This document shows, one piece after another, positions 6,711-7,876 of a stretch of 7,876 nt of DNA; the stretch's first letter is position 1; each line of letters begins with the position of its first letter. The translations under genes were made by a program, and so were the position numbers. The notes beneath the pieces are model-generated. The model was not told where the DNA came from. It saw only the letters and a list, made by a program, of their open reading frames with translations, and did no database searches. The stretch covers positions 1 to 7,876 of the forward strand of contig JAFSFN010000180.1 in the NCBI GenBank assembly GCA_017435185.1, read 5' to 3'. The stretch comes from Clostridia bacterium. GTDB lineage: Bacteria > Bacillota > Clostridia > Christensenellales > CAG-138.

Positions 6711-6963
6711 TGATTTTGTATTGAGAGAAATCGCAAATGAGTATGTGCTCGTTCCGACTCAAGGTGCTGCCAGGGTTTTTGACGGAATAATAACATTCAA
6801 TGAGCAGGCGGTACTTTTGTGGAATAAGATAGACGAATGTGAAGACGCAAAGGCACTTTCAAAGTGTCTTACCGATGAATACGATGTCGATCCCGAGACG
6901 GCATTGAATGACACACAGAATTTTTTGAACAGGCTTTTGGAAGCGAGAATTATTAAGATGTAG
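6697..6963 (+). CDS. PqqD-like peptide-binding chaperone
   Basis: An 88-residue protein with the PqqD-family pattern: an opening strand region (VLREIANEYVLVPT), then the conserved FNEQAVLLWNKID block (about 35-47), and a helical C-terminus with TALNDTQNFLNRLLEARII. PqqD-like domains form the RiPP recognition element that binds precursor leader peptides and hands them to radical SAM/SPASM enzymes or other modifiers. It is most likely the substrate adaptor for the radical SAM enzyme encoded at 1262-2407, even though five kilobases separate them. It overlaps the peptidase gene by 14 bases, so the two are probably translated together. Closely related PqqD-like proteins accompany HprK-related kinases in exopolysaccharide loci. 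Last gene of the operon. Confidence 0.85.
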   Translation: MKKVDDFVLREIANEYVLVPTQGAARVFDGIITFNEQAVLLWNKIDECEDAKALSKCLTDEYDVDPETALNDTQNFLNRLLEARIIKM

Positions 6964-6992
6964 TTCAAAAAAATTCATCAATATGGTATGAT
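6964..6992 (+). promoter_or_regulatory. Promoter of the cpsB-like unit
   Basis: A TTCAAA -35 (6964-6969, four of six matches) is followed by a 17-base spacer and the extended -10 TGGTATGAT (6984-6992). It begins immediately after the PqqD stop codon. The predicted start of transcription falls near 6999, at the second of two consecutive ATG codons, so the mRNA would be leaderless. The six-base distance from the -10 to that ATG equals the one in front of the operon's first gene. Confidence 0.65.
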
Positions 6993-6998
6993 AAGATG

Positions 6999-7745
6999 AT
7001 GATAGATTTGCACTCACATATATTACCCGGTGCTGATGACGGTGCATCGTCAATGGATATGGCGTTGTCGATGCTTGAAGCAGCGGCTTCCTGCGGTGTG
7101 AGGAAAATTGCCGCTACTGTGCATTGCAATATTCCGGGAAGGAACAGTAACTATTATACTGAGGCACTTGCACAAAAGTTCAGGCTTTTGCAGGACAATA
7201 TAAAAGATGCGGAAATACCGATAGAATTGCTTCCGGGCATGGAGGTATTTGCAAATTCAGATGTGCCCGAGCTTTTGAAAAAGGGAAAATTGCTCACTCT
7301 GAACTGCACAAAGTATCTCTTGATGGAATTTGGTTTTAATGAAAGCGTGCCTTTCACTTTTTCCATAATTCAAGAGCTGATCTCAATGGGCTGTGTGCCG
7401 GTAGTCGCTCATCCCGAGCGATATCCATTCGTACAGAGAGACCCGAATATTGTTTTTGAGTGGATGCGCATAGGTGCGTGCACACAGATAAATAAAGGCA
7501 GTCTTTTGGGCAGATTCGGAACGAGTGTAGGCGAAACGGCGATGCAGCTTTTACAGCATGACATGGCAACAATAATTGCCAGTGACGCACATGATACGCA
7601 TAGCAGAACGACCTGCATGAAGGATTCATACGAATATGTGCAGAGTATTTTCGGCGATGATTATGCACAAGTGCTGTTTTTTGAAAATCCGCGCCGCATA
7701 ATTACGGATACGACCGTGTTATCAAACGGCCCCATGCCGATATGA
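6999..7745 (+). CDS. CpsB/YwqE-type PHP-domain tyrosine phosphatase
   Basis: A 248-residue metal-dependent phosphatase of the PHP superfamily, the usual size for CpsB/CapC proteins. Metal-binding motifs occur in the expected order: DLHSHILPGADDG (H5, H7, D13), ATVH (H42), GMEV (E82), AHPERYP (H138) and ASDAH (D196, H198). The family dephosphorylates the tyrosine kinase that controls capsule or exopolysaccharide chain length. The usual ATPH motif reads ATVH here; the histidine is kept, so activity is probably retained. Two ATGs lie in a row at 6996 and 6999. The second is chosen because the promoter's transcript should begin there and the protein then starts MIDLHSH, like other family members. 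The first would add only one methionine. No Shine-Dalgarno is present. It opens a unit separate from the peptide cassette. Confidence 0.9.
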   Translation: MIDLHSHILPGADDGASSMDMALSMLEAAASCGVRKIAATVHCNIPGRNSNYYTEALAQKFRLLQDNIKDAEIPIELLPGMEVFANSDVPELLKKGKLLTLNCTKYLLMEFGFNESVPFTFSIIQELISMGCVPVVAHPERYPFVQRDPNIVFEWMRIGACTQINKGSLLGRFGTSVGETAMQLLQHDMATIIASDAHDTHSRTTCMKDSYEYVQSIFGDDYAQVLFFENPRRIITDTTVLSNGPMPI

Positions 7746-7753
7746 GCATTACG

Positions 7754-7759
7754 AGGAGG
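7754..7759 (+). promoter_or_regulatory. Strong Shine-Dalgarno for the last gene
   Basis: AGGAGG is complementary to the anti-Shine-Dalgarno core and lies eight bases before the TTG at 7768. It is the best ribosome site in the window and decides the non-ATG start of the truncated gene. Confidence 0.7.
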
Positions 7760-7767
7760 AACTCGGT

Positions 7768-7876
7768 TTGGCTAAGAGTAAATTTTGGGTTTTGTTTATA
7801 CTGCTTGTTTTGGTCACGACTTATTTCGTGGTCTATGAAGCGGGCTATCAGCAGGACAGCGGTGGTGCAGCGCCCA
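7768..7876 (+). CDS. Membrane-anchored protein, N-terminal fragment
   Basis: An open frame from TTG at 7768 runs off the window end after 36 codons. It begins MAKSKFWVLFILLVLVTTYF: a short basic tail, then one hydrophobic segment (about 6-22), then a polar, glycine/serine/alanine-containing stretch that would lie outside the membrane. The gene starts 22 bases after the phosphatase stop and is probably cotranscribed with it. Neighbourhood suggests a cell-surface polysaccharide factor, such as a LytR-CpsA-Psr ligase, which has the same topology, but the visible part carries no diagnostic motif. Confidence 0.7.
   Translation, partial: MAKSKFWVLFILLVLVTTYFVVYEAGYQQDSGGAAP

Overview
The window looks like a low-to-mid GC Clostridia genome, plausibly a Ruminococcus/Oscillospiraceae-type gut Firmicute. 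I infer this from Shine-Dalgarno-led, tightly overlapping genes, frequent ATA isoleucine codons, GGGGC...GCCCC hairpin repeats, and a CpsB-type PHP-domain phosphatase. No marker gene fixes the taxonomy. Every convincing gene is on the plus strand.

Positions 1-366 are non-coding. They hold three tandem repeat units with GGGGC/GCCCC hairpins (1-110), a long near-perfect inverted repeat that reads as a bidirectional terminator (157-201), and a second hairpin element (214-254) that resembles an inverted, diverged copy of the first. A strong extended -10 promoter (352-360) sits six bases before the first start codon.

Positions 367-6963 form one compact operon of seven genes with 7- and 12-base gaps or short overlaps. 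In order they encode an HPr-kinase-like P-loop protein, a radical SAM/SPASM enzyme, a single-pass membrane protein of unknown function, a PF14907-type nucleotidyltransferase, an ABC exporter (permease fused to ATPase, no peptidase domain), an S26-family peptidase of the Ser/His type, and a PqqD-like peptide-binding protein. The set reads as a peptide maturation and export cassette. PqqD would present a peptide to the radical SAM enzyme, the kinase-like protein and nucleotidyltransferase would decorate it, the S26 peptidase would trim it and the ABC protein would export it. No precursor peptide gene is visible, so the substrate is unknown.

Positions 6964-7876 start a second unit with its own extended -10 promoter. 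It encodes a CpsB/YwqE-type PHP-domain tyrosine phosphatase of capsule or exopolysaccharide control, followed by the first 36 codons of a membrane-anchored protein cut by the window end. The peptide cassette therefore abuts what is probably a surface-polysaccharide locus.

Both promoters place the predicted transcription start at or next to the start codon, so the first gene of each unit may be translated from a leaderless mRNA, while several downstream genes have clear Shine-Dalgarno sequences.
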